DNA of 64,000 bases from Akkermansiaceae bacterium UBA2381 (GCA_002344215.1 DDSV01000017.1:60256-124255), one strand, 5' to 3'. Shown: positions 42,988 to 52,055, counted from the first letter of the stretch. Made by a program: numbers and translations. The notes: a model not told the origin generated them from the sequence alone.

Positions 42988-44331
42988 GTGAACCTTACCG
43001 ATCTTCAAACGCAGCTCAGACGTCTTGACCTCACCCCGAGTCGAAAACTGGGACAGAGTTTTCTTGTCGATGAATCGATCTCGAGCTGGATCGCAGCGCA
43101 ACTTCAGGTGAAGCCTGATGATTGTGTGATCGAAGTGGGGCCGGGCTTCGGAGCGCTCACGCAGCACCTCGTCGGGAAATGCCGCCGTCTCATTCTCGTC
43201 GAGGCCGACGGGCGGCTCGCCAGATTCCTTGAGGAAAAATATGGGCCGCTTGGGGTCGAAGTGGTCCACGGCGACGCGACCGAGTATGATGTGCGTCCGC
43301 TTTTTCGTGAAGGCAGCGTGAAATTTATCGGGAATCTGCCCTACTCCGTCGGCAATGCGATCCTGAGTCGTTTCCTTGATGCGCCGAGTCCGGTCAGCAG
43401 TGCGATCATCATGGTGCAAAAGGAAGTGGGGGACCGATTCACCGCCGTTCCAAAAACGAAGAACTACGGCATTCTCAGTCTCATGCTGCAGGAACGCTGG
43501 CGGACGACCGCTCTGCGAACCGTCGGTCCCGAGCCCTTTCATCCCCGTCCCGCCGTGGACTCGACGATCCTGCGTTTCGATCCGCGCCCGCCCGATGAGC
43601 TTCCGCTTCATTCTCCCGAAGTGTTTCGCAGCGTCGTCAAACAGGGATTCTCCCAGCGGAGGAAGCAACTCCACAACAATCTTCAGCTCGAGGCCAGTCG
43701 TGCTGCGGAGATCTTCGGGGCGCTCCAGTTTAAGGCGAGTGTCAGGGCCGAGGAGCTTTCCCTGGTCGAATGGGTGAACCTCTCCAATCAGATCGATCCG
43801 CATCCCTGCAGCGCCCTGCCGCCCTCCGCGACCGAACTGCTCGATGTCGTCAACGAAAACGACGAGGTGATCGAGTCGCTCCCGCGTCGTGAGATTCACG
43901 AGCGAAAGCTCCTCCACCGTGCCGTGCACGTTTTTCTGCAGAACAAGATCGGCGAGATCTACCTGCAACTGCGTTCACATTTGAAGGACACCCATCCCCG
44001 CAAGTGGGACAGCAGCGCTTCGGGTCACGTCGATCCCGGCGAAACCTATCTTGCGTGTGCCGAGCGGGAGATGTGGGAGGAAGTCTGGGTGCAGCCGAAA
44101 GGGGAGATCACCCGCGTCGCCCGGATCGCCGCCTCCGAGGCAACCGATCAGGAGTTCATCGAAGTTTTCCTCGCCGAGGCGAAAGGGAAGATCCGGGTCC
44201 ACGGGAAAGAGGTCGACAGCGGGCGATTTTTCATTCCCGAGGCGATCGAGCAGTGGATTGAAGAGCGACCACAGGATTTCGCGACCGGGTTTATCACCTG
44301 TTTCAGAGCGTGGCGGGGCGGACAAGGTTAG
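42988..44331 (+). CDS. rsmA: RsmA (KsgA) 16S rRNA dimethyladenosine transferase fused to a Nudix hydrolase domain
   Basis: 447 residues from GTG 42988; a TTG at 42937 would add 17 residues. Residues ~1-270: RsmA with RKLGQSFLVDE, the SAM motif EVGPGFGALT, and catalytic IGNLPYSVGNAI; dimethylates two adjacent adenines near the 3' end of 16S rRNA. Residues ~285-447: a separate Nudix domain of the isopentenyl-diphosphate-isomerase-like type (ELLDVVNENDEVIESLPR, RAVHVFLQN) with an intact Nudix box GHVDPGETYLACAEREMWEE (encoded near 44023-44091). The joint is one continuous frame without stop. The Nudix substrate is unknown. Confidence 0.93.
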   Translation: MNLTDLQTQLRRLDLTPSRKLGQSFLVDESISSWIAAQLQVKPDDCVIEVGPGFGALTQHLVGKCRRLILVEADGRLARFLEEKYGPLGVEVVHGDATEYDVRPLFREGSVKFIGNLPYSVGNAILSRFLDAPSPVSSAIIMVQKEVGDRFTAVPKTKNYGILSLMLQERWRTTALRTVGPEPFHPRPAVDSTILRFDPRPPDELPLHSPEVFRSVVKQGFSQRRKQLHNNLQLEASRAAEIFGALQFKASVRAEELSLVEWVNLSNQIDPHPCSALPPSATELLDVVNENDEVIESLPRREIHERKLLHRAVHVFLQNKIGEIYLQLRSHLKDTHPRKWDSSASGHVDPGETYLACAEREMWEEVWVQPKGEITRVARIAASEATDQEFIEVFLAEAKGKIRVHGKEVDSGRFFIPEAIEQWIEERPQDFATGFITCFRAWRGGQG

Positions 44332-44352
44332 AAGGGCAGAAAGAAGGCAAAG

Positions 44353-44488
44353 GAGCGCGGGCACTCCTGCCCGCAGTTACGATCTGCAGTCGATACCTGG
44401 ATTCGGCGGGCAAGAACCGGAGCGAAGCGGAGATTGCCAGCCAAGGGCTGCCCGAAGGGAGAGCAAAGCGAGGCAATGCCCGCGCTCC
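44353..44488. repeat. Inverted-repeat element (REP/MITE-like) between rsmA and the dapA-family gene
   Basis: Ends GGAGCGCGGGCA (44353-44364) and TGCCCGCGCTCC (44477-44488) are perfect 12-bp inverted repeats enclosing ~110 bp. The left end is itself a hairpin GCGGGCA-CTCC-TGCCCGC. The outer palindrome is related in pattern to the hairpin at 29179-29204 (CGGaCAGGARTGtCCG type). No coding capacity. Followed by CTTTTC on the plus strand, so it may also end rsmA transcripts. Confidence 0.75.
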
Positions 44489-44534
44489 CTTTTCTCTTCC
44501 GGTAGTTTTCGAGTTAAAAGCGTCCGACAACACC

Positions 44535-45449
44535 TCACTCCGCAATCCCCAACTCCCCCAACCGCCCTCGAATAATCTCCCTCTCCGCTTCATGAAACCG
44601 GTGAAAGGGCGCCGCCATGAAGTCATCGCAGATGCCGAGGATTGAGAGAGAACACTTCAGTCCTTTGATGATGGCGGATCCGTGTTTGCCGACCTGGTAG
44701 ATCGCTTCACTCAGGGCCATGACCCGGGCACTGAGTTCGCGGGTCCGGGTAAGATCGCCTGCTTTGGCTGCCTGGTAGAGTTCAACGTAGAGCGTGGGAT
44801 GCAGGTTCGCGCCACCGTTGATGCCGCCGTGTCCGCCGAGAAGGACCGTCTCGGCGAGAAGCTCCTCAGGTCCGACGAGGAAGGACCAGTCCGGGCGTGC
44901 GGTCTCGGCGAGGTACCTCATTCTGCGGAAATAGACGAGGTCACCCGAACTGTCTTTGAGGCCGACGATTTTTTCTTGACCAAGCGCCCAGGCCACGACC
45001 TCGCGGGAGAACGATGTCTTTGTCAGGGAAGGCATGTTGTAGAGCATGAGCGGGAGCGGCAACTCAGGGAGAAGCTCCTCGATAAACTCCCGCAACTCCG
45101 GCTGCCCGGCCGGGAAATAGAAAGGAGCCGAGGTCACGACGGCATCGGCTCCGAAGTCGGCGGCCGCGGCGGCGAGTTGGGCGGATTCGACGATGGAGGT
45201 GTCGGTAATCCCGACGAGGACGGGCACGCGACCGGACACAAACCGGCAGGTGTGCTCGACGACTTCGCGTCGCAGCCGGTGGCTGAGGCTGGGTGCTTCT
45301 CCGGTGGTGCCGAGGACAAAGATTCCGGAGACACCCCCGATGACGAGGCGTTCGACGAGACGCTCGAGTCCTGCGATGTCGAGGGTGTCGCGGGCGGTGA
45401 GCGGGGTCACCATGGGGGGGATGATGCCCTGGTAGCGGGGGGAGTTCAA
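44535..45449 (-). CDS. Dihydrodipicolinate synthase / N-acetylneuraminate lyase family aldolase
   Basis: 304 residues, TIM barrel. Schiff-base Lys165 in IVGLKDSSGD, Tyr137 in LPLMLYNMPSLT, GTTGEAPSL phosphate or carboxylate loop. The family includes DapA, N-acetylneuraminate lyase and keto-sugar-acid aldolases. The neighbourhood (exported sialidase-like protein upstream, FCD-type GntR regulator) favours a catabolic lyase on a sugar acid over lysine biosynthesis; this is inference. Third gene of the minus-strand set GntR - sialidase - lyase. Confidence 0.85.
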   Translation of the reverse strand: MNSPRYQGIIPPMVTPLTARDTLDIAGLERLVERLVIGGVSGIFVLGTTGEAPSLSHRLRREVVEHTCRFVSGRVPVLVGITDTSIVESAQLAAAAADFGADAVVTSAPFYFPAGQPELREFIEELLPELPLPLMLYNMPSLTKTSFSREVVAWALGQEKIVGLKDSSGDLVYFRRMRYLAETARPDWSFLVGPEELLAETVLLGGHGGINGGANLHPTLYVELYQAAKAGDLTRTRELSARVMALSEAIYQVGKHGSAIIKGLKCSLSILGICDDFMAAPFHRFHEAEREIIRGRLGELGIAE

Positions 45450-45473
45450 AGTTTTAGGTTTAACGTTTCAAGT

Positions 45474-48437
45474 TCAGGGTTCGAACACCTTGATCGGTTC
45501 TGGTTTGATCTTGATGGGGTCGATGATGACGTGTTTTACCTTCTTGCGATTCCATGTGTAGGTCATGTGGACGAGACCGTCTTTCGTCTGGATCATGGCG
45601 GGATAGGAGAATTCGCCCTTTTCTTCTTTTTCGATGAAGGCGACGGCTTCCCACTCGAGGCCGTCTTTGCTGACGGCGAGATTGAGGACGTTGCGTTTGC
45701 CCCAGCCGTCTTCACGATCACCGCCGAGGTGATTGTAGAGCAGGAGATGACGCCCGTCGGCGAGGGTGAGACCTTCAACGCCGGAGTTGTTGTTCGGCAG
45801 GTTCGTCTCCTCAAGTTCGCTCCAGGTTTTGCCGCCGTCGGTGGAGCGGTTCGCGATGATGCGTTTGTTTTTCGAGCGGTAGAGGGTCCGCAGACTGCCG
45901 TCCGCGAGAGTCAACACGGTTGGCTGGATGACCTGATAGGGTTGCGTCTCCGGCTCGAAGCGCTGCCACGAGGGACCGAGTTCGGGTGTTGAGAGGTCTG
46001 TCAGGATCTCGAAGTGGAATCGCCAGTCGTTCTCGTGCTCGGTCGAGGAGGGGCAGAGGAGAGTTCCATCAGGCAGGAGCAGCGGCTTGCCGCGGACGGG
46101 ACCGTCGATTCCCTCGGGAAGTCGGCGCCGGTCGCGGAAAGAGCGACCGTCATCGTAACTGACCATGACCTCGCCCCACCAGGTCTGCGGATCGGGACCG
46201 ACTTTGAAGAAGAGATAGGTAAGTCCGTCACCCGGGGCCTGCCACAGGACAGGATTCCAGCAGGGGTGGCGTTTGTCTTTGTGCTGGATGCCGTTGGCCT
46301 GTTCGGCGGGTTTCGACCATTCGCCCCCGTCGAAGTAGCTCGTCCAGATGCCGACGTCAGGATCCTTTTCCTTCGTTCCGCCAAACCAGGCTGCGACGAG
46401 GCCCCGGTCGGTCTCGGCGATGGTGCTGGCGTGACACTGGGGGAAGGAGGCTTCGTTGTAGATGAACTCCTCCTTCACGAAGCCGGGGAAGCGGGGCTTG
46501 TCCTTTTTGGCAGGCTCGCGGGCTTTAAGTTGTTCTTCGGAGTAAACGATGCCGTCCGCTTTGGGCAGGTAGTAGATGCGTCCGTCTTCGGCTCCAAGGA
46601 CGAGCTCGGGAACGCCGTCTTTGTCGAAATCGGCCACGGTTGGACAGGTGTTGTGACCGGAGACGTCGCGCTCGGTGACGTTGCCGATCTCCTTGAGAAT
46701 GACCTTGCCCTCGTGCTCACCGACGTTGCGGTACCAGACCGCGTTCTGCGAGTTGACGAGTAGATCGAGTTTGCCGTCACCATCCCAATCGACCATGGAG
46801 AGTTGGGCGCGACCGCTGCGGCCGCTGGAACGGGCGTTGAGCCGCAGGGGCTGATGATCCTCGTCGACAAAAATCCGTTCGGCCTTGCCTCCGCTGCGGC
46901 GGAGGGCGAGGTAACCTTCCTGATCGAGGGCGACGAGATCGAGTTTTTTGTCACCGTCATGATCAATCGCGAGCGGTGTGGTTCGCCATTGTGTTATGGT
47001 GTCGCAGGCGGGCGTTTGCCACCACTGCCAGGTCGGAGGAAGCTCCTTTAAACCCGTGTCGAAAACAGCCGGTTCGACCCGCACTGGATCACCGGTGCCG
47101 TGGAGGAGACCGACACGACCGAGGATGGAATTGTAGATGATATCGAGTTTTCCATCCCCATCCCAATCAGCCGAGGAAAGGCTGGTGTAGCCCCACTTCG
47201 CTTCGCAGGGGCCTTGAATCGAGCCGTTTGGTCCGGCGAGGACACGAAAGGGTTCGCCCTTTGCCACTTCGATCAGAACGGGCACGGCCCACTTCGGCAG
47301 CTTGTTTTCACCCATCCCGAGATTCTTGAAAAAGGCGATGTTGCCGGCGGTGTTGCCACAGAGGATGTCCTGATTGCCGTCGCCGTCCCAGTCGATGACG
47401 TAGGGTGTGGAAAGGGCACCGAACTTGAGAGTATCGGCCTCCTGCTGGAAATAGACAGGCTGATGAAAAACGGGAAGTCCGGCGTGCACCTCACCGGTGT
47501 GCTCAACGAGGGCGGCGCGTCCATCCTCGTCACCGACGATGAGATCGAGGTCACCATCACCATCCCAGTCGTGGGCGGTCGGGGTAATCATCTGCACGTG
47601 CATCACAAGCGGGTTGCCGTCGGATCCGGTAAGGCGCCGGCCCGCGCCATAGGCCGGCTTCTTGCGCGTCCCGACGTTTTCGAAATAGGTGAAGCCATCG
47701 AGGAACTCGCCGCAGAGCAGGTCGAGGTCTCCGTCACCGTCGAAGTCACCGAAATTGGGTGAGGGCCAGCCGTAGACATCAATAGGAGATCCGGCTGCCT
47801 CGATTTTGACGGGTTTGTCAGAGTATTTTCCGTCCCTGTTTTCAATGAGGTAGACGTAGCCGTGAAGGGGACCATTTCTCCACCGACCTTCGGAGTCGTA
47901 GGCCTGGTCCCAGACGTAGTCGCTCCAATCGCCGATGCCGACAATGAGGTCCTGATCACCGTCGCCCTCGTAGTCGGCGTAGCGCCACATGCGGGCGCGG
48001 GTGTTGCCGGGGTGGAATTTGGCGTTCTTGTAAATGGACTGGGGCTTATCGAAGCCGTTGGTCCTGAAATCGACATACTCCTGGTTCTCCTTGAGGATGC
48101 GGGGTTTTCCCTCGACGTAGCTGATCTGGACATTCTGCCCGGTGGGGCCGAGGCGGACGCCGGGTTTGAAGACGGGCATTTTCTCCTTCGGATCCTGCGT
48201 CGGATTCTCGAAGAAGTAGATTCCGTTGGAGGGTTTGTCAGGACAGGAGACAAGCAGGTCCATGTCGCCATCGCCGTCGTGGTCAATTGGCAGGGGCCAG
48301 GACCAGAGTCCGACGCCGAGATCGACGGCTAGTCCCGGATGGTTGTAGGGGAGCTGCTTCAGTTTCCATTCCTTCTCCTGCGCCTGAATGGCCAGGGAAA
48401 GCAATGCGGTGAAAGCGATGAGGGTAGGGGTTTTCAT
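45474..48437 (-). CDS. Exported FG-GAP/VCBS-repeat protein with C-terminal sialidase-like domain
   Basis: 987 residues from Met 48437. Signal peptide IAFTALLSLAIQAQ. Residues ~25-620: a beta-propeller of FG-GAP/VCBS repeats, each with a Ca-binding DxDGDGxxD loop (DHDGDGDMD, DFDGDGDLD, DWDGDGNQD, DWDGDGKLD, DFDKDGVPE). Residues ~640-980: a six-bladed sialidase/BNR domain with Asp-boxes (SYDDGRSF, STDGGKTW), WFGGTKEKDPD and NNNSGVEGLTLADGRHLLLYNH. Looks like a secreted glycan-binding and hydrolysing protein; sialic acid specificity is not proven. A GntR gene lies just upstream. Confidence 0.82.
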   Translation of the reverse strand: MKTPTLIAFTALLSLAIQAQEKEWKLKQLPYNHPGLAVDLGVGLWSWPLPIDHDGDGDMDLLVSCPDKPSNGIYFFENPTQDPKEKMPVFKPGVRLGPTGQNVQISYVEGKPRILKENQEYVDFRTNGFDKPQSIYKNAKFHPGNTRARMWRYADYEGDGDQDLIVGIGDWSDYVWDQAYDSEGRWRNGPLHGYVYLIENRDGKYSDKPVKIEAAGSPIDVYGWPSPNFGDFDGDGDLDLLCGEFLDGFTYFENVGTRKKPAYGAGRRLTGSDGNPLVMHVQMITPTAHDWDGDGDLDLIVGDEDGRAALVEHTGEVHAGLPVFHQPVYFQQEADTLKFGALSTPYVIDWDGDGNQDILCGNTAGNIAFFKNLGMGENKLPKWAVPVLIEVAKGEPFRVLAGPNGSIQGPCEAKWGYTSLSSADWDGDGKLDIIYNSILGRVGLLHGTGDPVRVEPAVFDTGLKELPPTWQWWQTPACDTITQWRTTPLAIDHDGDKKLDLVALDQEGYLALRRSGGKAERIFVDEDHQPLRLNARSSGRSGRAQLSMVDWDGDGKLDLLVNSQNAVWYRNVGEHEGKVILKEIGNVTERDVSGHNTCPTVADFDKDGVPELVLGAEDGRIYYLPKADGIVYSEEQLKAREPAKKDKPRFPGFVKEEFIYNEASFPQCHASTIAETDRGLVAAWFGGTKEKDPDVGIWTSYFDGGEWSKPAEQANGIQHKDKRHPCWNPVLWQAPGDGLTYLFFKVGPDPQTWWGEVMVSYDDGRSFRDRRRLPEGIDGPVRGKPLLLPDGTLLCPSSTEHENDWRFHFEILTDLSTPELGPSWQRFEPETQPYQVIQPTVLTLADGSLRTLYRSKNKRIIANRSTDGGKTWSELEETNLPNNNSGVEGLTLADGRHLLLYNHLGGDREDGWGKRNVLNLAVSKDGLEWEAVAFIEKEEKGEFSYPAMIQTKDGLVHMTYTWNRKKVKHVIIDPIKIKPEPIKVFEP

Positions 48438-48463
48438 GGGAGATTTGAAAAGGGTTGGAAGAG

Positions 48464-49165
48464 TCATTCGGCCCACCAGCGGTCGGCGGGATTGTTGTCG
48501 GCTTCGGTCAGGGTCAGGTCGAGGCTGTTGCGGATATGACGCTGCATCGCTTCCTGCGCGGCGTCGGCGGAGCGGCTGCGGATGGCGGAGGCGATGGCCT
48601 CATGTTCCGATTGCGTGGTTTCAAGTATGTCGAGGCGGAAGGCATGACGATCCGCCTGGAAAATGCGGGTGAGGATATGGGAGTCGCCGACGACCTTGAG
48701 CATCCGGCGATTCCGCGAGGCCTCGATGATGGTCATGTGAAAGGCAAGATCGAGAGAATGAAACTGGTTCGCGATTTTCCGGTCGGCCGATTCTTTTCCG
48801 GAATCCCGCACCGTTGCAACGATCGCGGCTGAGGCGCCAAGGTTCTGATCAAGTTCGCCGAGGAGCCGGTCACTGATGCGCTCAGCGGCCCGTCTCGCGG
48901 CAAAGGATTCGAGGGCTTCGCGCAATTCGTATAGTTCGACGGCCTCCTCGCGGGTTAGCTCCCTCACGATCGCGCCGAGTTGGGGAACCAGTTCAACAAA
49001 TCCCTCACTCGCGAGTTGTCCGACTGCCTCCCGAACGGGGGTGGCGCTGACCCCGATCTCCTTTCCGATGGTGCCGTAGGAAAGCCGGGATCCGGGAGGA
49101 ACGGATCCGTCGAGCAGCTTCTGGCGGATGTGACGGTAAGCCCTCTGTGAGTGATTGTCGGCCAT
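48464..49165 (-). CDS. GntR family transcriptional regulator with FCD ligand domain
   Basis: 233 residues. N-terminal winged HTH (QRAYRHIRQKLLDGSVPPGSRL, GVSATPVREAVGQLASEGFVEL) and a helical FCD domain (ELREALESFAARRAA, FHMTIIEASRNRRM, EHEAIASAIRSRSADAAQEAM) with conserved Asp/His metal and ligand positions. Such regulators sense sugar acids or carboxylates and usually repress adjacent catabolic genes. First gene of the set with the sialidase-like and lyase genes; a palindrome sits at its start. Confidence 0.93.
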   Translation of the reverse strand: MADNHSQRAYRHIRQKLLDGSVPPGSRLSYGTIGKEIGVSATPVREAVGQLASEGFVELVPQLGAIVRELTREEAVELYELREALESFAARRAAERISDRLLGELDQNLGASAAIVATVRDSGKESADRKIANQFHSLDLAFHMTIIEASRNRRMLKVVGDSHILTRIFQADRHAFRLDILETTQSEHEAIASAIRSRSADAAQEAMQRHIRNSLDLTLTEADNNPADRWWAE

Positions 49166-49200
49166 CTGTATATTGCTCTATAGAGCTCTGTTGAATACAG
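49166..49200. promoter_or_regulatory. Candidate operator of the GntR regulator
   Basis: An inverted repeat CTGTAT ... ATACAG (49166-49171 and 49195-49200) encloses a perfect 12-bp palindrome GCTCTATAGAGC (49175-49186). It abuts the GntR start codon and lies between GntR and the divergent L,D-transpeptidase-like gene, so autoregulation is likely. Confidence 0.5.
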
Positions 49201-49253
49201 GGGATTTTGAGATTTTGAAAGAACGCAATCGCGGGAGGGGTAAGTATACCGCG

Positions 49254-50096
49254 ATGGAATCTCGAAAAGGAACCTGGTTCAAGGCGGTGCTTTATTCACT
49301 CGGGACGGGGGTTCTGGTTCTTTATGTTTTTTCCGTGATCGGTCTTTTCGGGGGCGAAGATCCCGGTCCGCTCTATTTCAAAGGCGGGTCCTCTGAAATC
49401 GATAGCAGCGATCCGGATCGAGCTCTTAAAGCGATCCGGAAGTGGTCGAATCCCGGGGAGTGGCCTGAAGAAGGCGACCCGGAGGCGGCTCCCTACTTCT
49501 GGGATTATGGAAAAGTCGGGCGCCCGGTCTTCATCCGGATTGTGAAAAACTCCAATGTTTCCGGTCGTCTTGAAGTCTGGCTGGAGGAGAAGAAGACGGA
49601 TCGTTTCGAGCTCTACAAGGCCTACTGGATTGCCTTCCATAGCGGTGGCCCCGGACCGAAGACGATGGAAGGTGATCTCCAGGCCCCCGAGGGATTTTAC
49701 GCCATCACCCGCGGCCGCCTCAATCCGAACAGTGCCTATCATCTATCGATGGATCTCGGCTATCCGAATGAATATGACCGCGGGAAAAAGCGAAGCGGGA
49801 GTCTAATCATGATTCACGGAAAGTCGGCCTCCCTTGGCTGCTTCGCGATGTCGGATGCGTCGATCGAGCAGATTTTTACCCTCGTGAGTGCCGCCTTAAA
49901 AAACGGGCAGACCTCGGTGGCCGTTCATTCCTTCCCTTTTCCGATGACAGAGGAGAAAATGGATAGTCATTGCAGCAGTGAACACGTCGATTTTTGGAAG
50001 AATCTGAAGGAGGGATGGGACTGGTTTGAGTCGCATCAGCGTCCTCCTCGAGTATCGGTCAAAGAGGGCCGATATGTCTTCGGGCCGGATCGTTGA
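49254..50096 (+). CDS. YafK-like L,D-transpeptidase-domain protein
   Basis: 280 residues with an N-terminal transmembrane anchor (VLYSLGTGVLVLYVFSVIG). The L,D-transpeptidase (YkuD) domain (~80-235) shows the catalytic motif IHGKSASLGCFAMSD with His188 and Cys196. YafK-type domains act on peptidoglycan cross-links or hydrolyse the Braun lipoprotein link. Start ATG 49254 follows a GGGAGGGG tract; the longer frame to 49155 is unlikely. Divergent from GntR; glpD follows 32 bp downstream. Confidence 0.85.
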   Translation: MESRKGTWFKAVLYSLGTGVLVLYVFSVIGLFGGEDPGPLYFKGGSSEIDSSDPDRALKAIRKWSNPGEWPEEGDPEAAPYFWDYGKVGRPVFIRIVKNSNVSGRLEVWLEEKKTDRFELYKAYWIAFHSGGPGPKTMEGDLQAPEGFYAITRGRLNPNSAYHLSMDLGYPNEYDRGKKRSGSLIMIHGKSASLGCFAMSDASIEQIFTLVSAALKNGQTSVAVHSFPFPMTEEKMDSHCSSEHVDFWKNLKEGWDWFESHQRPPRVSVKEGRYVFGPDR

Positions 50097-50128
50097 CTTT
50101 CCGGGGCGGGTCCCGATACTGACGAGGT

Positions 50129-51610
50129 ATGAATCGCTCCGAACAGCTTTCCCGTCTTGCGGATACCGGTGAGATCTGGGATGTCATCGTCATCGGAGGA
50201 GGGGCGAGCGGACTCGGGGCTGCGGTCGATGCCGCCACACGGGGATACCGGACGGTTCTGCTCGAACAGGCGGATTTTGCGGAAGGGACTTCCTCCAAGA
50301 GCACCAAACTCATTCACGGGGGAGTTCGTTATCTCCGCAGCGGCGAACTCGGACTGGTGCGGGAATCCCTGCGTGAGCGGGGAAGGCTTCTTCATAACGC
50401 GCCGGATCTGGTCGAGCCGCTTGCCTTTGTGGTGCCTGCCTACCGCTGGTACGAACGTCTTTTCTACGGGGCCGGGCTGACGATCTACGATCTCCTTGCA
50501 GGGAAACGGGGTATTGCTTCGACCGGTTACCTATCGGCCAGCGAGGTTGCCGGGAAGATTCCAAACCTGCGGCAGACGGGCTTGTATGGAGGAACCCTTT
50601 ATTGGGATGGCCAGTTTGATGATGCCCGACTTGCCATCGCCATGGCCGCGACGGCCGTTGCAAATGGTGCGGTGGTTGTGAATCATCTTAAGGTCGATGC
50701 GTTGGTTCGGGAGAACGGACGGCTCAATGGAGTGGTGGCGCGGGATATGCTCGACGGCACGGAATACCGTCTGAAAGGCCGCGTGGTGATCAATGCGACG
50801 GGGGTCTTTACCGATTTTGTCCGGAAAATGGATGATCCGGGAGTGTCGGAGGTCGTTCGTCCCAGTCAGGGGATCCATCTTGTTCTGGACCGGCGTTTTC
50901 TGGGCGGAGACACCGCCGTGATGATTCCCAATACGGAGGACGGCAGGGTGCTCTTCGCGATTCCCTGGAAAAACCGCATGATTCTCGGAACGACCGACAC
51001 TGAGCCGGTTCCCATCGAGCTCCACCCGAAACCGCTCGCGGAGGAGGTTGATTATCTCATTCGCCACGCCGGGCTCTATTTTTCGGAGGCACCGACCCAT
51101 GACGACATCAAGGCGACCTTCGCCGGTCTTCGGCCTCTCGTCAGTCCGTCCAAGGCAAAGGCCGGGAGCACCGCCCAACTCTCCCGCAGTCACAGTCTCC
51201 TCGTGAGTGACTCAGGTCTGGTCACGATCACCGGGGGCAAATGGACAACCTATCGCCAGATGGCTGAGGATACGGTCGACCTGGCGGCGAAGACAGGAAA
51301 CCTGCCCGTCGCCCCCTGTCTTACGGGGGACCTGCCCCTGTTGAATAAAGAGCCTTTGAGGAGGGGGGCGCTACTCGATCCGGAGTTGCCCTACACCATG
51401 GAGGATGTGGAGCAGGCGGTCGTGGGAGAGATGGCGATGACCCTGGACGATGTTCTCAGTCGCCGCACCCGGTCTCGATTCCTCGACGAGGCGGCCTCAT
51501 GTCGCTGCGCGAAAGAGGTAGCCCTGAGAATGGCCTCTTTGCTCGGGAGAGACGACCGGTGGGTCGAGGATCAAGTCTCCGGTTTCCCGGCCCGGTCGCC
51601 CTTGGATTAG
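50129..51610 (+). CDS. glpD: Aerobic glycerol-3-phosphate dehydrogenase
   Basis: 493 residues. FAD enzyme oxidising sn-glycerol-3-phosphate to dihydroxyacetone phosphate and passing electrons to quinone. Rossmann motif VIVIGGGASGLGAAVDAA, then GTSSKSTKLIHGGVRYL, LYWDGQFDDARL, and the C-terminal HEPASG-like region ITGGKWTTYRQMAED typical of GlpD. The end of the gene overlaps the convergent pilin stop. No glpF or glpK nearby. Confidence 0.94.
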   Translation: MNRSEQLSRLADTGEIWDVIVIGGGASGLGAAVDAATRGYRTVLLEQADFAEGTSSKSTKLIHGGVRYLRSGELGLVRESLRERGRLLHNAPDLVEPLAFVVPAYRWYERLFYGAGLTIYDLLAGKRGIASTGYLSASEVAGKIPNLRQTGLYGGTLYWDGQFDDARLAIAMAATAVANGAVVVNHLKVDALVRENGRLNGVVARDMLDGTEYRLKGRVVINATGVFTDFVRKMDDPGVSEVVRPSQGIHLVLDRRFLGGDTAVMIPNTEDGRVLFAIPWKNRMILGTTDTEPVPIELHPKPLAEEVDYLIRHAGLYFSEAPTHDDIKATFAGLRPLVSPSKAKAGSTAQLSRSHSLLVSDSGLVTITGGKWTTYRQMAEDTVDLAAKTGNLPVAPCLTGDLPLLNKEPLRRGALLDPELPYTMEDVEQAVVGEMAMTLDDVLSRRTRSRFLDEAASCRCAKEVALRMASLLGRDDRWVEDQVSGFPARSPLD

Positions 51611-52032
51611 AGATTGCCGACATCCCAGATCCCGTCGGTCAATGAACCGGAGGGATCATAGGTAGTCGTTCCAAGAGTGAAGACCGGAGGCATCACCTGA
51701 AAGTTCAAGGTGAGGACCTGGTTGCTCGCCGTTTTTGCCGTTGGCATTACTCCGGGCCGTCCGGGGAGATAGGGGATGAGTTCCGCTGCAGTGAACGTGG
51801 CAAAACTCTTCGAGGGAAAGTCCGCCAGATAGGTCTTCTGGGCCAGGTAGACAGACCTGAGCCTTTCGGACGCTTCGCGACCGTTTTTCCAATCAGTCAT
51901 GGTGGAGACTGAGTAGGTGACAATACCAGCGAGGGCGAGCATGAGCCCAACCACGAGGGTAATCTCCATCAGGGAGAATCCACGTGACCGGCTTCGACGC
52001 CCGGCTTGTGATGATGTAGGCGACGTTTTCAA
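51607..52032 (-). CDS. Type IV pilin/pseudopilin-like protein
   Basis: 141 residues. Prepilin leader of 18 residues, cleavage G18|F19 with Glu at +5 (GFSLMEITLVVGLMLALAG), then the hydrophobic N-terminal helix. The short globular part lacks Cys pairs. Last gene of the pilus/secretion run; its stop overlaps that of glpD. Minor pseudopilin or pilin role is inferred. Confidence 0.85.
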   Translation of the reverse strand: MKTSPTSSQAGRRSRSRGFSLMEITLVVGLMLALAGIVTYSVSTMTDWKNGREASERLRSVYLAQKTYLADFPSKSFATFTAAELIPYLPGRPGVMPTAKTASNQVLTLNFQVMPPVFTLGTTTYDPSGSLTDGIWDVGNL

Positions 52033-52055
52033 GGGGAGGGAGGGTTAAGGAGCTG

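Noticed and set aside
42898..43968. A 356-codon minus-strand frame opposite rsmA
   Set aside because: RsmA is unambiguous on the plus strand; this frame starts inside it and ends in the 16-bp repeats.
44535..45449. Lysine-biosynthetic dapA
   Set aside because: Family membership is clear but the FCD-GntR and sialidase-like neighbours point to catabolism; left as a family-level call.
44682..45992. A 436-codon plus-strand frame across the lyase and sialidase genes
   Set aside because: Antisense to two well-supported genes and rich in Asp/Gly/Val from reverse-complemented codons.
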